From: an uncultured Lachnospiraceae bacterium
GTDB lineage: Bacteria; Bacillota; Clostridia; Lachnospirales; Lachnospiraceae
Assembly: GCA_910589385.1 (NCBI GenBank)
Contig: CAJUTU010000002.1
Location: 62,001-126,000 of the forward strand
Reading direction: 5' to 3'
DNA: 64,000 nucleotides
The position numbers and the translations under genes are program-made. This document shows, piece by piece, positions 35,280 to 43,333 of the stretch (the stretch's first letter is position 1; the number at the start of each line of letters is the position of its first letter). Under the pieces are notes generated by a model. It searched no databases and was not told the origin of the DNA. It saw only the letters and a program-made list of their open reading frames with translations.

Positions 35280-36893
35280 ATGAAATTAAATCAACAAGGG
35301 CTTGAGGATCAAGCGCAGTGGGAGCAGGCAGGCTTTGGCCTTCCGCAGTTTGACCGTGAGGCTGTCACGGCGGCGACGAAAGAAAATCCATTCTGGATCC
35401 ATTTTGGCGCAGGAAATATTTTCCGTGCATTCCAGGCAAATGTGGTACAAAACCTGCTGAATGCAGGAGAATTGGACAGAGGACTGATCGTTGCGGAAGG
35501 ATTTGACTACGAAATCGTGCAGAAAATGAACCGTCCCCACGATGACTATTCGATTCTTGTTACATTAAAAGCGGATGGAAATGTGGAAAAAACAGTGGTG
35601 GGCTCTGTCGTGGAATCCTGCATTTTAGATTCTGAAGACGCGGTGGAATATGAGCGGCTAAAAGAGATATTCCGAAAGGACTCCCTGCAGATGGTATCCT
35701 TCACTATCACGGAAAAGGGATACAGCCTGGTCAATGGCAAGGGCGAATTGCTCCCAGCAGTAGAAAGCGATTTCCTGACTGGCCCCAGAAAGCCGGTGAG
35801 CTACATCGGAAAAGTGGCTTCTCTTTTGTATACACGTTATCAGGCCGGAGAAAAGCCGGTAGCCATGGTGAGCATGGACAACTGCTCCCACAATGGAGAT
35901 AAGCTTTATGCGGCAGTCAATACCTTTGCAGAGAAATGGACAGAGAACGGAACTGCAGAGACAGGTTTTCTCGCATACGTCAATAACAAAGAAAAAGTGA
36001 CCTTCCCATGGTCTATGATCGACAAGATCACACCTCGCCCGGATGCTTCGGTAGAAGCGATTTTGAAAGCAGACGGTGTAGAAGAATTAGAGCCGGTTAT
36101 TACTTCAAAAAATACCTATGTTGCTCCCTTTGTAAATGCAGAGGAATGTGAGTACCTGGTCATTGAAGATGCATTTCCAAACGGACGCCCTGCACTGGAA
36201 AAAGGCGGCTTGATGTTTACAGAGCGGGAGACCGTGGATAAGGTGGAGAAGATGAAAGTGTGCACCTGCCTGAATCCGCTCCACACTGCCCTGGCAATTT
36301 TCGGCTGCCTGCTGGGATACAAGAAGATTTCCGAAGAAATGAAGGACGCGGAGCTGAAAAAACTGGTGGAGACCATCGGTTATACAGAAGGACTCCCGGT
36401 CGTGGTCAATCCGGGAGTGCTGGATCCGAAGGAATTTATTGATACTGTATTAAACGTCCGCGTACCCAATCCATTTATGCCGGATACCCCTCAGAGGATC
36501 GCAACCGATACTTCCCAGAAGCTTGCTATTCGTTTTGGGGAAACCATCAAGGCATATCAGGCATCTCCAAAGCTTCATGTGACGGATTTGAAACTGATCC
36601 CGCTGGTGTTTGCCGGGTGGCTCCGGTATCTGATGGCAGTAGATGATGAAGGAAATACATTTGACCTGAGCCCGGATCCGCTTTTGGAAACGGTACGCCC
36701 CTATGTGGAAGGGTTCCGCCTTGGGGAAGAGGCAGATGTGGAAACTGCTTTGAAACCAGTGCTGGCGGATGTGAAAATTTTTGGCGTGGATCTGTATAAA
36801 GCAGGAATGGCAGAGAAGGTCTGCGGGTATTTTAAAGAGATGGCCGCTGCAAAAGGTGCAGTGCGTGCGGTCTTAACAAAATATGTTGGATAA
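35280..36893 (+). CDS. uxuB: Fructuronate reductase / mannitol dehydrogenase family
   Basis: A 537-residue polyol dehydrogenase of the long-chain mannitol dehydrogenase family, which reduces D-fructuronate to D-mannonate with NADH. The Rossmann segment is PFWIHFGAGNIFRAFQANVV near residue 40; catalytic-region segments VAMVSMDNCSHNGDKL and CTCLNPLHTALAIFGCLLG carry the family Asn and His. Together with uxuA it forms the classic hexuronate route. The gene has no separate promoter that I can see and follows AAAAGGAGAAAACAGAAC. No uxaC or KDG kinase is in the window. Confidence 0.88.
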   Translation: MKLNQQGLEDQAQWEQAGFGLPQFDREAVTAATKENPFWIHFGAGNIFRAFQANVVQNLLNAGELDRGLIVAEGFDYEIVQKMNRPHDDYSILVTLKADGNVEKTVVGSVVESCILDSEDAVEYERLKEIFRKDSLQMVSFTITEKGYSLVNGKGELLPAVESDFLTGPRKPVSYIGKVASLLYTRYQAGEKPVAMVSMDNCSHNGDKLYAAVNTFAEKWTENGTAETGFLAYVNNKEKVTFPWSMIDKITPRPDASVEAILKADGVEELEPVITSKNTYVAPFVNAEECEYLVIEDAFPNGRPALEKGGLMFTERETVDKVEKMKVCTCLNPLHTALAIFGCLLGYKKISEEMKDAELKKLVETIGYTEGLPVVVNPGVLDPKEFIDTVLNVRVPNPFMPDTPQRIATDTSQKLAIRFGETIKAYQASPKLHVTDLKLIPLVFAGWLRYLMAVDDEGNTFDLSPDPLLETVRPYVEGFRLGEEADVETALKPVLADVKIFGVDLYKAGMAEKVCGYFKEMAAAKGAVRAVLTKYVG

Positions 36894-36905
36894 GTTATCC
36901 GAACT

Positions 36906-36947
36906 GAAAGAGGAGCATAGGAAGTCTATGCCCTCTTTCGTCTTTTT
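36906..36947 (+). terminator. Terminator of uxuAB
   Basis: GAAAGAGGAGCATA (36906-36919) pairs with TATGCCCTCTTTC (36927-36939), followed by GTCTTTTTC. Confidence 0.8.
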
Positions 36948-36965
36948 CACCCACAAAAATTTTCC

Positions 36966-36995
36966 TTGTATTCGTCAGTGAGCGTGTGTTAGAAT
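36966..36995 (+). promoter_or_regulatory. Promoter of nuclease-like paralogue B
   Basis: TTGTAT (36966-36971) and TAGAAT (36990-36995) are 18 bases apart, the same layout as before paralogue A. Confidence 0.5.
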
Positions 36996-37033
36996 AGGAA
37001 AAAGCATCTTTTCCGACAGTTCTGAAAGTCCAA

Positions 37034-37194
37034 TTATAACGGGATATCGGATTCCGTTATATCTATAACATATCAATGCAGAGGGACTTCGTCCCCGATC
37101 CTTTCAGAAAGTTCGTGCTTTTATCCAAATCAGCAGGAGATTTCTGGAGAGGAAGACGGTAAATCTCCTGAATAAAACAGAATAAGGAGGTTTT
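37034..37194 (+). promoter_or_regulatory. Structured leader B with a helix hiding the ribosome-binding site
   Basis: Hairpins in order: ATAACGG/CCGTTAT (37034-37058 region), GGGAC/GTCCC (37083-37095), CAGAAA/TTTCTG (37105-37146), then AAATCTCCT (37161-37169) pairing with AGGAGGTTT (37185-37193), nine pairs with one T-G. The last strand is the Shine-Dalgarno for the ATG at 37197. Layout and the 15-base loop match leader A, while several stem bases differ in compensating ways. Confidence 0.6.
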
Positions 37195-37196
37195 CC

Positions 37197-38255
37197 ATGG
37201 AGCCAAAGAAAAAAGAAACAAAATCAACCTATTGGCATCCTGCATTTTTTGCGGATATCCAGATTGAACTGAAAGAAGATGCGGACAATCTGGTGTTTGA
37301 AAGCGAGCATCAACTAAGCAAAAAACCGATGCAGATTGATGTGCTGATCATCAAAAAAGAGAAGGACAGGCCTGTGAAGAAGAATATCGGCAGGATATTC
37401 AGGAAGTACAATATTGTGGAGTACAAGTCTCCGGGCCGTTCCCTGGGGGTGGATGATTTTTACAAAGTATACGGTTATACCTGCTTTTATAAAGCCGATG
37501 TGCCATTCGCTGACAGTATCCCGGTTCAGGAACTGACCATCACCTTTGTATCGGAACAATATCCCCGGAAATTGATCCGGCATTTGAAAGCAGTAAAAAA
37601 ATATGAGGTAGAGATGGTAGAAGCCGGAATCTACTCTGTAAAGGGAGATGTTATCCCGATCCAGATCATTGTCACTCAAAAATTGTCCGAGACAGAGAAT
37701 CTCTGGCTGAAAAGCCTCACCAACCATCTGAAAGAGACGGAAGATGCAAGGAGGCTGGTAGAGGATTATCTGAAGAATACAGAAAATAATCTGTATCAGG
37801 CAGTGATGAATACGATCATGCAGGCAAACCAGAAAACATTTGAGGAGGTAAATGGTATGAGCGATATTGTAATGGAAATCGTACAAGAGAAATTTGACAG
37901 GAAACTGAAAGAAGAAACAGAAAAGGCAGTAAAAAAAGAGGTAGAAAAAGCGGTAGACGTAGCAGTAAAAAAAGCAGTAAAAAAAGCAGTAAAAGAAGCA
38001 GTAAAAGAAGAAGCAGAAAAAGCGAAAAAGAAAGTGGCAGAAGAAACAGAAAAAATGAAGAAGAAAGCGGCAATGGAACGTATCTCCTTAATTTGGAAGA
38101 AATGTGCAAAGAATAAGCCGCTTTCTGTCATTGCGGATGAGTTGGAGACTGACACCGGGGATATCCTTCCGATCTATAATACAATTACTCAGAATCCAGG
38201 AAAAACCGTGGAAGAAATCTATGAATTGACAGCCGGTAAGGGGGATGCCCATTAA
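37197..38255 (+). CDS. PD-(D/E)XK nuclease-like protein with coiled-coil tail, paralogue B
   Basis: A 352-residue paralogue of the protein at 25121, nearly identical over the first 70 residues (MEPKKKET.STYWHPAFFADIQ). The same core residues are kept: Asp48 in QIDVLIIKKEK, Glu75 and Lys77 in NIVEYKSPG. The middle part is also conserved (ELTITFVSEQYPRKLIRHLK). The charged tail has expanded differently: AVKKAVKKAVKEAVKEEAEK then KAKKKVAEETEKMKKK, coded by repeats of GCAGTAAAAAAA type near 37960-38010. The C-terminal block (NKPLSVIADELETD) is shared with A. Function unknown; conserved nuclease-like residues in both copies argue against decay. Confidence 0.7.
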   Translation: MEPKKKETKSTYWHPAFFADIQIELKEDADNLVFESEHQLSKKPMQIDVLIIKKEKDRPVKKNIGRIFRKYNIVEYKSPGRSLGVDDFYKVYGYTCFYKADVPFADSIPVQELTITFVSEQYPRKLIRHLKAVKKYEVEMVEAGIYSVKGDVIPIQIIVTQKLSETENLWLKSLTNHLKETEDARRLVEDYLKNTENNLYQAVMNTIMQANQKTFEEVNGMSDIVMEIVQEKFDRKLKEETEKAVKKEVEKAVDVAVKKAVKKAVKEAVKEEAEKAKKKVAEETEKMKKKAAMERISLIWKKCAKNKPLSVIADELETDTGDILPIYNTITQNPGKTVEEIYELTAGKGDAH

Positions 38256-38419
38256 TAAATGCGAGAAAGTAGTCCGAACCGAAAAAGGAGCTGGTGGGAA
38301 ATTCAATCTGCACACATCATATAGATACAGTAATTCATAAATTGCACTATATGTTGTATGAATGCTGCTGTTTCCCGACAGCTCCTTTCTGTGCATATTT
38401 CCGCCGTGCGGACGGCAGA

Positions 38420-38472
38420 GAAAAGAGTGGCATCAGCGGCATGGAACAGCAGCGTATTTCGTGCCGCTGATG
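38420..38472 (-). terminator. Hairpin after deoB (minus strand)
   Basis: CATCAGCGGCA (38431-38441) pairs perfectly with TGCCGCTGATG (38462-38472). Read on the minus strand it begins ten bases after the deoB stop and is followed by CCACTCTTTTC, a weak T run. Confidence 0.6.
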
Positions 38473-38481
38473 TGGATTTGG

Positions 38482-39672
38482 TCATACAAGCAGAGCAAGC
38501 AGGGATTCTCCGATGGTTCCTTCCGGCATATTGACCTCGAAGTTTTCGGCAATGGTCGCGCCAATGACTGCAAAGGTATCTCTTTCCGGAAGCTCTTGGC
38601 CGTTTTGCATGGATGGAGAGTAGGCAAGGAACGGCACTTTTTCCCGTGTGTGGTCGGTTCCGGTATAAGTAGGGTCATTGCCGTGGTCTGCCGTGATAAT
38701 CAGCAGGTCGTCACCTTTTAGGATATCCAGCAGTTTTCCTAGATTTACGTCAAATTTTTCGATTTCGTGGGCATAGCCTTTGGGATCTCTCCTATGTCCC
38801 CAAAGCGCGTCAAAGTCTACCAGGTTGACAAAGCATAATCCATGGAAATCCTTCCCGGCAACATCAAGAGTCTGTTCCATTCCGTGGACAGAGCTTTTAG
38901 ATTTATACGCTTCTGTGATGCCTTCACCGTCAAAGATGTCCTTGATCTTTCCGATAGAAATCACGTCCAGCCCGCCGGCTTTGAGTGCATCCAGCGCTGT
39001 TTTGCCAAATGGCTTCAGGGCATAGTCATGACGGTTGCTGGTACGTTTAAATTCCCCTTTTCTCTTTCCGACATAGGGGCGTGCGATCACGCGCCCTACC
39101 CGCCATTTTTCCTTCATGGTAAGTTCCCGGGCAATCTCACAGCAGCGGTACAGTTCATCCAGCCCGAAAGTCTCTTCATTGCCGCAGATCTGCAGCACAG
39201 AATCCGCAGAAGTATACACGATCATATGGCCTGTTGCAATTTCTTCTTCCGCCAGCTCTTCCAAAATCTCAGTTCCGCTTGCGCTTTTATTTCCAATGAT
39301 TGTTCTTCCGGTTTTCTGCTCCAGCGCTTCGATCAGTTCCGGTGGAAAACCGGTCTCCGTAAACGTCTGGAAAGGCTTCGTTACTTCCAGCCCCATCATT
39401 TCCCAGTGGCCTGTCATGGTATCTTTTCCTTTGCTTCGCTCCTTAAGTTTCCCATAATATCCATGTTGGATTTCTGCAGGCTCTACCTGCCGAAAGGGCG
39501 TAACATTAGCAAGCCCCAGCTTTTGCAGATTTGGGATCTGGAATGTCTCAACGGATTGGGAGATATGTCCCAGAGTATTGACGCCCACATCACCAAAATC
39601 CGCCGAATCTTCCATGGCCCCCACACCCAGGGAGTCCACGACGATCACAAAAATGCGATGATATTTTTCCAT
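38482..39672 (-). CDS. deoB: Phosphopentomutase
   Basis: A 396-residue metalloenzyme of the alkaline phosphatase superfamily that interconverts (deoxy)ribose-1-phosphate and -5-phosphate. Metal-site motifs are VIVVDSLGVGAMEDSADF at the N-terminus with the Asp ligand, TMTGHWEMMG (containing the phosphorylated Thr), LVDFDALWGHRRD and ITADHGNDPTYTGTDHTRE. It follows deoD by five bases in one operon, and feeds pentose phosphates from nucleosides into central metabolism. Confidence 0.95.
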   Translation of the reverse strand: MEKYHRIFVIVVDSLGVGAMEDSADFGDVGVNTLGHISQSVETFQIPNLQKLGLANVTPFRQVEPAEIQHGYYGKLKERSKGKDTMTGHWEMMGLEVTKPFQTFTETGFPPELIEALEQKTGRTIIGNKSASGTEILEELAEEEIATGHMIVYTSADSVLQICGNEETFGLDELYRCCEIARELTMKEKWRVGRVIARPYVGKRKGEFKRTSNRHDYALKPFGKTALDALKAGGLDVISIGKIKDIFDGEGITEAYKSKSSVHGMEQTLDVAGKDFHGLCFVNLVDFDALWGHRRDPKGYAHEIEKFDVNLGKLLDILKGDDLLIITADHGNDPTYTGTDHTREKVPFLAYSPSMQNGQELPERDTFAVIGATIAENFEVNMPEGTIGESLLALLV

Positions 39673-39677
39673 TGTGT

Positions 39678-40400
39678 TCAGCTCCTTTCCACTGCCAACT
39701 CTAACGCGCAGCGTATCATGATGTCCAGATTCTGTTCTCTCTCTTCATTGGTCAGCGCTTTGCTGTCATGGCTGCTGCTGCCGGCTGTGAGTATACTAAG
39801 GGCATGTTTTCCGGCCCTTGCGGCAGTGCAGTAGAGAGAGAGGGTCTCCATCTCCTGGATCAAAACCCCCATTTTTGCCCAGATGCCTTTTTCGCCGGCC
39901 TGATCTTCATAGAAGACATCGGAACTGTATACATTGCCTACATGGAACTTTATCCCTTTTTCTCTGGCAAGCCCCACTGCCTTTTCCAGCAGTGAAAAAT
40001 CTGCGATCGGTGCAAAGCTGCCAGGAAGATGGTACTGCCCGGCAAAATTCGAATTGGTGCAGCAGCCCATGGCAAACACTAGGTCGCCGACCGCTACATC
40101 CTTGTGGATTGCGCCTGCGGTGCCGATGCGGATAATATTCTCCACATCATAATTATGGAAGAACTCGTAGGAATAGATGCCCATGGACGGAATGCCCATG
40201 CCGCTGCCCTGTACGGACACTTTGCAGCCTTTATAATAACCGGTGTAGCCATACATGCCTCTTACCTGGTTATAACAAAAAGCATCTTCAAGATAGGTTT
40301 CTGCGATGTATTTTGCACGAAGCGGATCGCCGGGCATCAGGACGGTTTTCCCGATCTGGCCTGGGCCGGCTTCGTTGTGGAAGGTTTTCATAATGGTCAT
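39678..40400 (-). CDS. deoD: Purine nucleoside phosphorylase, DeoD type
   Basis: A 240-residue hexameric phosphorylase that splits purine (deoxy)nucleosides with phosphate. Family segments: VLMPGDPLRAKYIAETYL, VQGSGMGIPSMGIYSYEF, IIRIGTAGAIHKDV, EMETLSLYCTAA and the late SSHDSKALTNEE with the catalytic Asp. Two start codons are possible, MTIMK at 40400 or MKTFHNE at 40391; AAGGAG is two bases from the first and eleven from the second, so neither is ideal. It lies seven bases after the GntR regulator gene. Confidence 0.95.
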   Translation of the reverse strand: MTIMKTFHNEAGPGQIGKTVLMPGDPLRAKYIAETYLEDAFCYNQVRGMYGYTGYYKGCKVSVQGSGMGIPSMGIYSYEFFHNYDVENIIRIGTAGAIHKDVAVGDLVFAMGCCTNSNFAGQYHLPGSFAPIADFSLLEKAVGLAREKGIKFHVGNVYSSDVFYEDQAGEKGIWAKMGVLIQEMETLSLYCTAARAGKHALSILTAGSSSHDSKALTNEEREQNLDIMIRCALELAVERS

Positions 40401-40406
40401 TTCTCC

Positions 40407-41147
40407 TTACTTACTTTTTCTCTTAAGACTGATCTCATAGAGGTCTGCGCCCATATACATCTTATGAGACAATACAGGAGTGTCATATTCGGTATACAAT
40501 TCTTCTTCCAGTATCAGAAGCGGGTCGCCCTCCGGGATGGCTAGAATATCTGCCAGCCGTTCCCGGGCATGTACGATACGCAGCCGGGTATCACTGTAAA
40601 GGCTGCTGGAGGACAAAAGCTTTGTATAAAATGCATAAACGCTGTCCGTGTCTTCCAGATCAACATTGCCCTTATCCAGAAACTCATGGGGCATATATAC
40701 CATGGCAAACCCAACTGGGGAATCCTGATGAAAATATGTAATGTCAATGACGGCAACAATACTGGACGGCCTGAGTTTCAGCACCTCCTGATGCTTTTGT
40801 GTAGGCGGCTGGAACCCAATGGTGGTCACGATCCGGTCTATAGGCTGGACACAGAAATCAATGATGGGGTTTCCGACTTTTTCCAGCCCGTTTTGCTGCA
40901 TATCCTGATTGGAAAGGACGATATTGCCCTTTCCCTGATGGTTGCCGATCAGTCCGTCTTCTTGAAGGAGGAGCATAGCCTGCCGTAATGTCCCTCTGCT
41001 TACCTGAAATTGTTCTGCCAGGATGTTTTCGCCGGGGAGCTTGTCGCCGGGTTTGTATTTTCCATCCTTGAGCCATTGGCAAATCGTTTCGTACACGGTT
41101 ACATATAGAGGTATTTTTACATTTTTTTCTTTGATCACATTTTCCAT
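40407..41147 (-). CDS. GntR/HutC-family regulator of nucleoside genes
   Basis: A 246-residue regulator with an N-terminal winged helix (about 10-75; ETICQWLKDGKYKPGDKLPG, SRGTLRQAMLLLQEDGLI) and a C-terminal UTRA effector domain of chorismate-lyase fold (about 95-240). It sits inside the transporter-deoD-deoB operon, so it very likely senses a nucleoside or pentose phosphate and controls that operon. Upstream of it lies an ACTTGTATTAC-type site at 41171, and a similar one at 42123 next to the operon promoter. Confidence 0.9.
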   Translation of the reverse strand: MENVIKEKNVKIPLYVTVYETICQWLKDGKYKPGDKLPGENILAEQFQVSRGTLRQAMLLLQEDGLIGNHQGKGNIVLSNQDMQQNGLEKVGNPIIDFCVQPIDRIVTTIGFQPPTQKHQEVLKLRPSSIVAVIDITYFHQDSPVGFAMVYMPHEFLDKGNVDLEDTDSVYAFYTKLLSSSSLYSDTRLRIVHARERLADILAIPEGDPLLILEEELYTEYDTPVLSHKMYMGADLYEISLKRKSK

Positions 41148-41170
41148 AACAGGTCTATACTCCTTCTATA

Positions 41171-41190
41171 ACTTGTATTACTTGTAGTAT
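41171..41190. promoter_or_regulatory. ACTTGTAT-type operator candidate 1
   Basis: ACTTGTATTACTTGTAGTAT lies between the transporter pseudogene and the GntR start. It shares ACTTGTAT with sites at 42123, 42297 and (on the other strand) 43271. Confidence 0.45.
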
Positions 41191-41194
41191 AAAC

Positions 41195-41975
41195 CTAATC
41201 GACCAGTTTGCCAAGTGCTTCTGGCCCTTTTACTTTTTTCCCGACAAACAGAAGGATCAAAAGCGTAATGATATAAGGCAGCATCTGTACGATCTGGGAC
41301 GGGATGGCAAGGTCGGTCAGGTAGAACCTTGCAGCCTGTGCAACCGCGAATACCATGCCGGCCCCAAGAGAACCGAGCGGCTGCCATCATGGCAATATAG
41401 CGGTAGCGGTTGACCGGTACGCCAGCCGTCTGGACTGCATGGGGCTGGTCGCCGATGGCACGGTAACGGAGCCCGTATTTGGTCTTATAGAACAAAACCC
41501 ATACTGCGGCTACGATTAGCAGTGTAGCGTACAGATAAGGAGACTGGTCCTTAAACAAAGCGCCCAGTATGGGGATATCGCAGAGGACCGGTACGGTAAT
41601 ACTAGAAACAGCGTTGACCGGGTCTGACATTCCCCCTGTGTGCCAGATGGCTTTCAGCAATACGGCGGTGATTCCGCTGGCGAAGAGGTTTACGCCGACC
41701 CCGACAACGGACTGGTGTGCTTTCCATTTGAGGCAGAACAGGGCATAAAGCCAGCCGAACAGGGCGCCTGCAAGGATGGAGGCAAGGACTCCCACAAAAG
41801 CAGAGCCGGTCAAAAAAGAACCTGCAACTCCCGCAAACGCGCCCAGAAGCATCATCCCTTCCACGCCAAGCAGAATGATTCCGCCGCGTTCTGCAATGGT
41901 TCCGCAAAGAGCGCCAAGGACGAGGGGAACAGATAATTGGAGCATCAGTGCCAAAAAGTTATTTATACCTGCCAT
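41195..41975 (-). pseudogene. BMP-family nucleoside ABC permease, internal deletion and frame shift
   Basis: Residues MAGINNFLALMLQLSVPLVL to VNRYRYIAMMAA are a normal YufQ/NupQ-type permease. After that the frame continues in nonsense (ARFSWGRHGIRG). In another frame the gene resumes as PLGSLGAGMVFAVAQAARFY and ends KKVKGPEALGKLVD with a stop at 41195-41197. The stretch that normally lies between (roughly 40-60 residues including the GRG.IALA motif) is gone, so an out-of-frame deletion at about 41379-41384 inactivated it. The sister permease and ATPase are missing too. The ATG follows AGAGAGGATAATCTT. Confidence 0.85.
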
Positions 41976-41998
41976 AAGATTATCCTCTCTTTCTATTA

Positions 41999-42085
41999 TT
42001 ATGCCATTTGATCAGTTCCGGCGAGTGTGAAGACCATCCCAACTGCCATGAAAAGTGCTGCCAGTTGTTCCCTTCGTTTCTTCAT
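41999..42085 (-). pseudogene. Signal-peptide remnant of a BMP-type lipoprotein
   Basis: A 28-residue frame behind a strong AAGGAGGAGAACAGAC site reads MKKRREQLAALFMAVGMVFT then LAGTDQMA and stops. It is a lipoprotein signal sequence up to the lipobox (LAG), where the Cys and the whole binding protein are lost. It stands exactly where the nucleoside-binding lipoprotein of a BMP-type transporter operon is expected. Confidence 0.6.
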
Positions 42086-42122
42086 GTCTGTTCTCCTCCT
42101 TAGTAATTATACATTTGTTTGA

Positions 42123-42174
42123 ACTTGTATAATAAGTATGGTTAGAATATAGCACAAGTTACAAAGCTTGTAAA
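42123..42174 (-). promoter_or_regulatory. Promoter and operator of the nucleoside operon
   Basis: On the minus strand TTTACA (42174-42169) and TATATT (42151-42146) are 17 bases apart. Downstream, ACTTGTATAATAAGTAT (42123-42139 as read on plus) is an operator candidate over the start region. This promoter still drives the remnants, gntR, deoD and deoB. Confidence 0.6.
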
Positions 42175-42263
42175 GTCATAATCGGATTATGTCGTCAAAT
42201 TTGTGAAAAAGTTCTAATTTCGGAAGGTGATTTTTGTGTAAAAGAGAGAGCATATTCTGCTGG

Positions 42264-42334
42264 TTGACAATATTCCCAGGTTTTGGGTATAATATTACTT
42301 GTATACTAGTTTGTGAAAAGAGTGGTATACAAGT
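42264..42334 (+). promoter_or_regulatory. Promoter of the FadR-type regulator with inverted operator
   Basis: TTGACA (42264-42269) and TATAAT (42288-42293), spacing 18. Immediately downstream ACTTGTATAC (42297-42306) and GTATACAAGT (42325-42334) form a perfect ten-base inverted repeat with an 18-base centre, well placed for autorepression. Confidence 0.7.
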
Positions 42335-42356
42335 ACAAGAAAGCTGGAGATAGGGA

Positions 42357-43037
42357 ATGAAAGTAAGTGAACGTTACGGGCGGGAAATCGGACGGGAATA
42401 CGCGCTGCGTGTGCTCAGGGAAAATATTGTGCTGCTGGAACTGGAGCCGGGCAGCCGGATCAGCGAGAATGAGCTGGCTGCAGAACTGGGGCTGTCAAGG
42501 ACTCCGGTCCGGGAGGCCCTGATTGAATTAAGCAAGGGCAAGATTGTAGAAATCTTTCCTCAGAAAGGCAGTTTTGTCTCACGGATCGACTGGAACCTGG
42601 TGGAAGAAGCACAGTTCATGCGCCTGACCCTGGAACGGGCAGTGATCCGTCTGGCATGCCAGGGCTTGGCGGAGGAGAAGATACAAGGCTTGGAAAAAAA
42701 TGTAAAGCTGCAGCAGTTTTATTTGGAAAATGATGAAATAACGGAACTGCTGAATCTGGATAACCAGTTTCACAAGGAATTATTTACCATTACGAACAAG
42801 TCACATATTTACAGGCTGATGAGCAATATGATCCTGCATTTTGACCGTCTGCGGACCTTGAGGACAAAAGCAGTGGATCAGAGGTATGTGATTGAAGACC
42901 ATATGACGATCCTGGATGCAATCCGAATGAAGGATCCGGATAAAGGAGAACGGGCGATGGAACAGCATCTGACCCGGCATGAGATTGACAGGGCGATCAT
43001 ATATAAAAAATACCCCCAGTATTTTAAAGATAATTAG
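42357..43037 (+). CDS. GntR/FadR-family regulator of the CUT2 cluster
   Basis: A 226-residue regulator: winged helix at about 15-80 (LEPGSRISENELAAELGLSR, TPVREALIELS) and an all-helical FCD effector domain at about 90-215 with the metal-ligand pattern DNQFHKELF ... EDHMTILDAI ... EQHLTRHEID. FCD regulators usually sense sugar acids, amino acids or fatty acids. It is followed by a terminator and then the transporter operon, which carries the same operator-like sequence at its promoter. GGAGATAGGGA precedes the ATG. Confidence 0.9.
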   Translation: MKVSERYGREIGREYALRVLRENIVLLELEPGSRISENELAAELGLSRTPVREALIELSKGKIVEIFPQKGSFVSRIDWNLVEEAQFMRLTLERAVIRLACQGLAEEKIQGLEKNVKLQQFYLENDEITELLNLDNQFHKELFTITNKSHIYRLMSNMILHFDRLRTLRTKAVDQRYVIEDHMTILDAIRMKDPDKGERAMEQHLTRHEIDRAIIYKKYPQYFKDN

Positions 43038-43056
43038 AGAAAAAATGGAAATACTT

Positions 43057-43085
43057 AGACAGAGCGGTGTGCTCTGTCTTTTTTT
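43057..43085 (+). terminator. Terminator of the FadR-type gene
   Basis: AGACAGAGC (43057-43065), loop GGTGT, GCTCTGTCT (43071-43079), then seven T including the stem end. Confidence 0.9.
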
Positions 43086-43243
43086 GCCGCTTTTGCGGCT
43101 TGCGTTTATGGCATTGGCTGTAAATAGTAACATTTCTTTGTGTGAATTGCAAGAAAAAGAGCGGCTTTGACAACAGAAAAGCATAGTGGATTTGTGTAGA
43201 ACTTACAAATATTTTGTTAAAAAATTAATTTACAGATAAAATG

Positions 43244-43289
43244 TTGACAAATACATATTTGTATTGTAATATACTAATATACAAGTTAT
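43244..43289 (+). promoter_or_regulatory. Promoter and operator of the CUT2 transporter operon
   Basis: TTGACA (43244-43249) and TAATAT (43267-43272) are 17 bases apart. ATACTAATATACAAGT (43271-43286) is, on the other strand, ACTTGTATATTAGTAT, matching the site at 42123 except for two central bases. Confidence 0.65.
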
Positions 43290-43333
43290 GGGGCAGATAA
43301 ACGCAGCCATTTTAATCAAGGAGGAAAAGAACT

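Noticed and set aside
37816..38109. Leucine- and serine-rich frames on the minus strand opposite the coiled-coil tail (also at 25730-26053)
   Set aside because: These are low-complexity reflections of the Lys/Glu/Ala repeats on the plus strand.
38842..39834. A 330-codon frame antisense to deoB
   Set aside because: deoB on the other strand has every expected motif. The antisense frame is a by-product of codon bias and has no recognisable domain.
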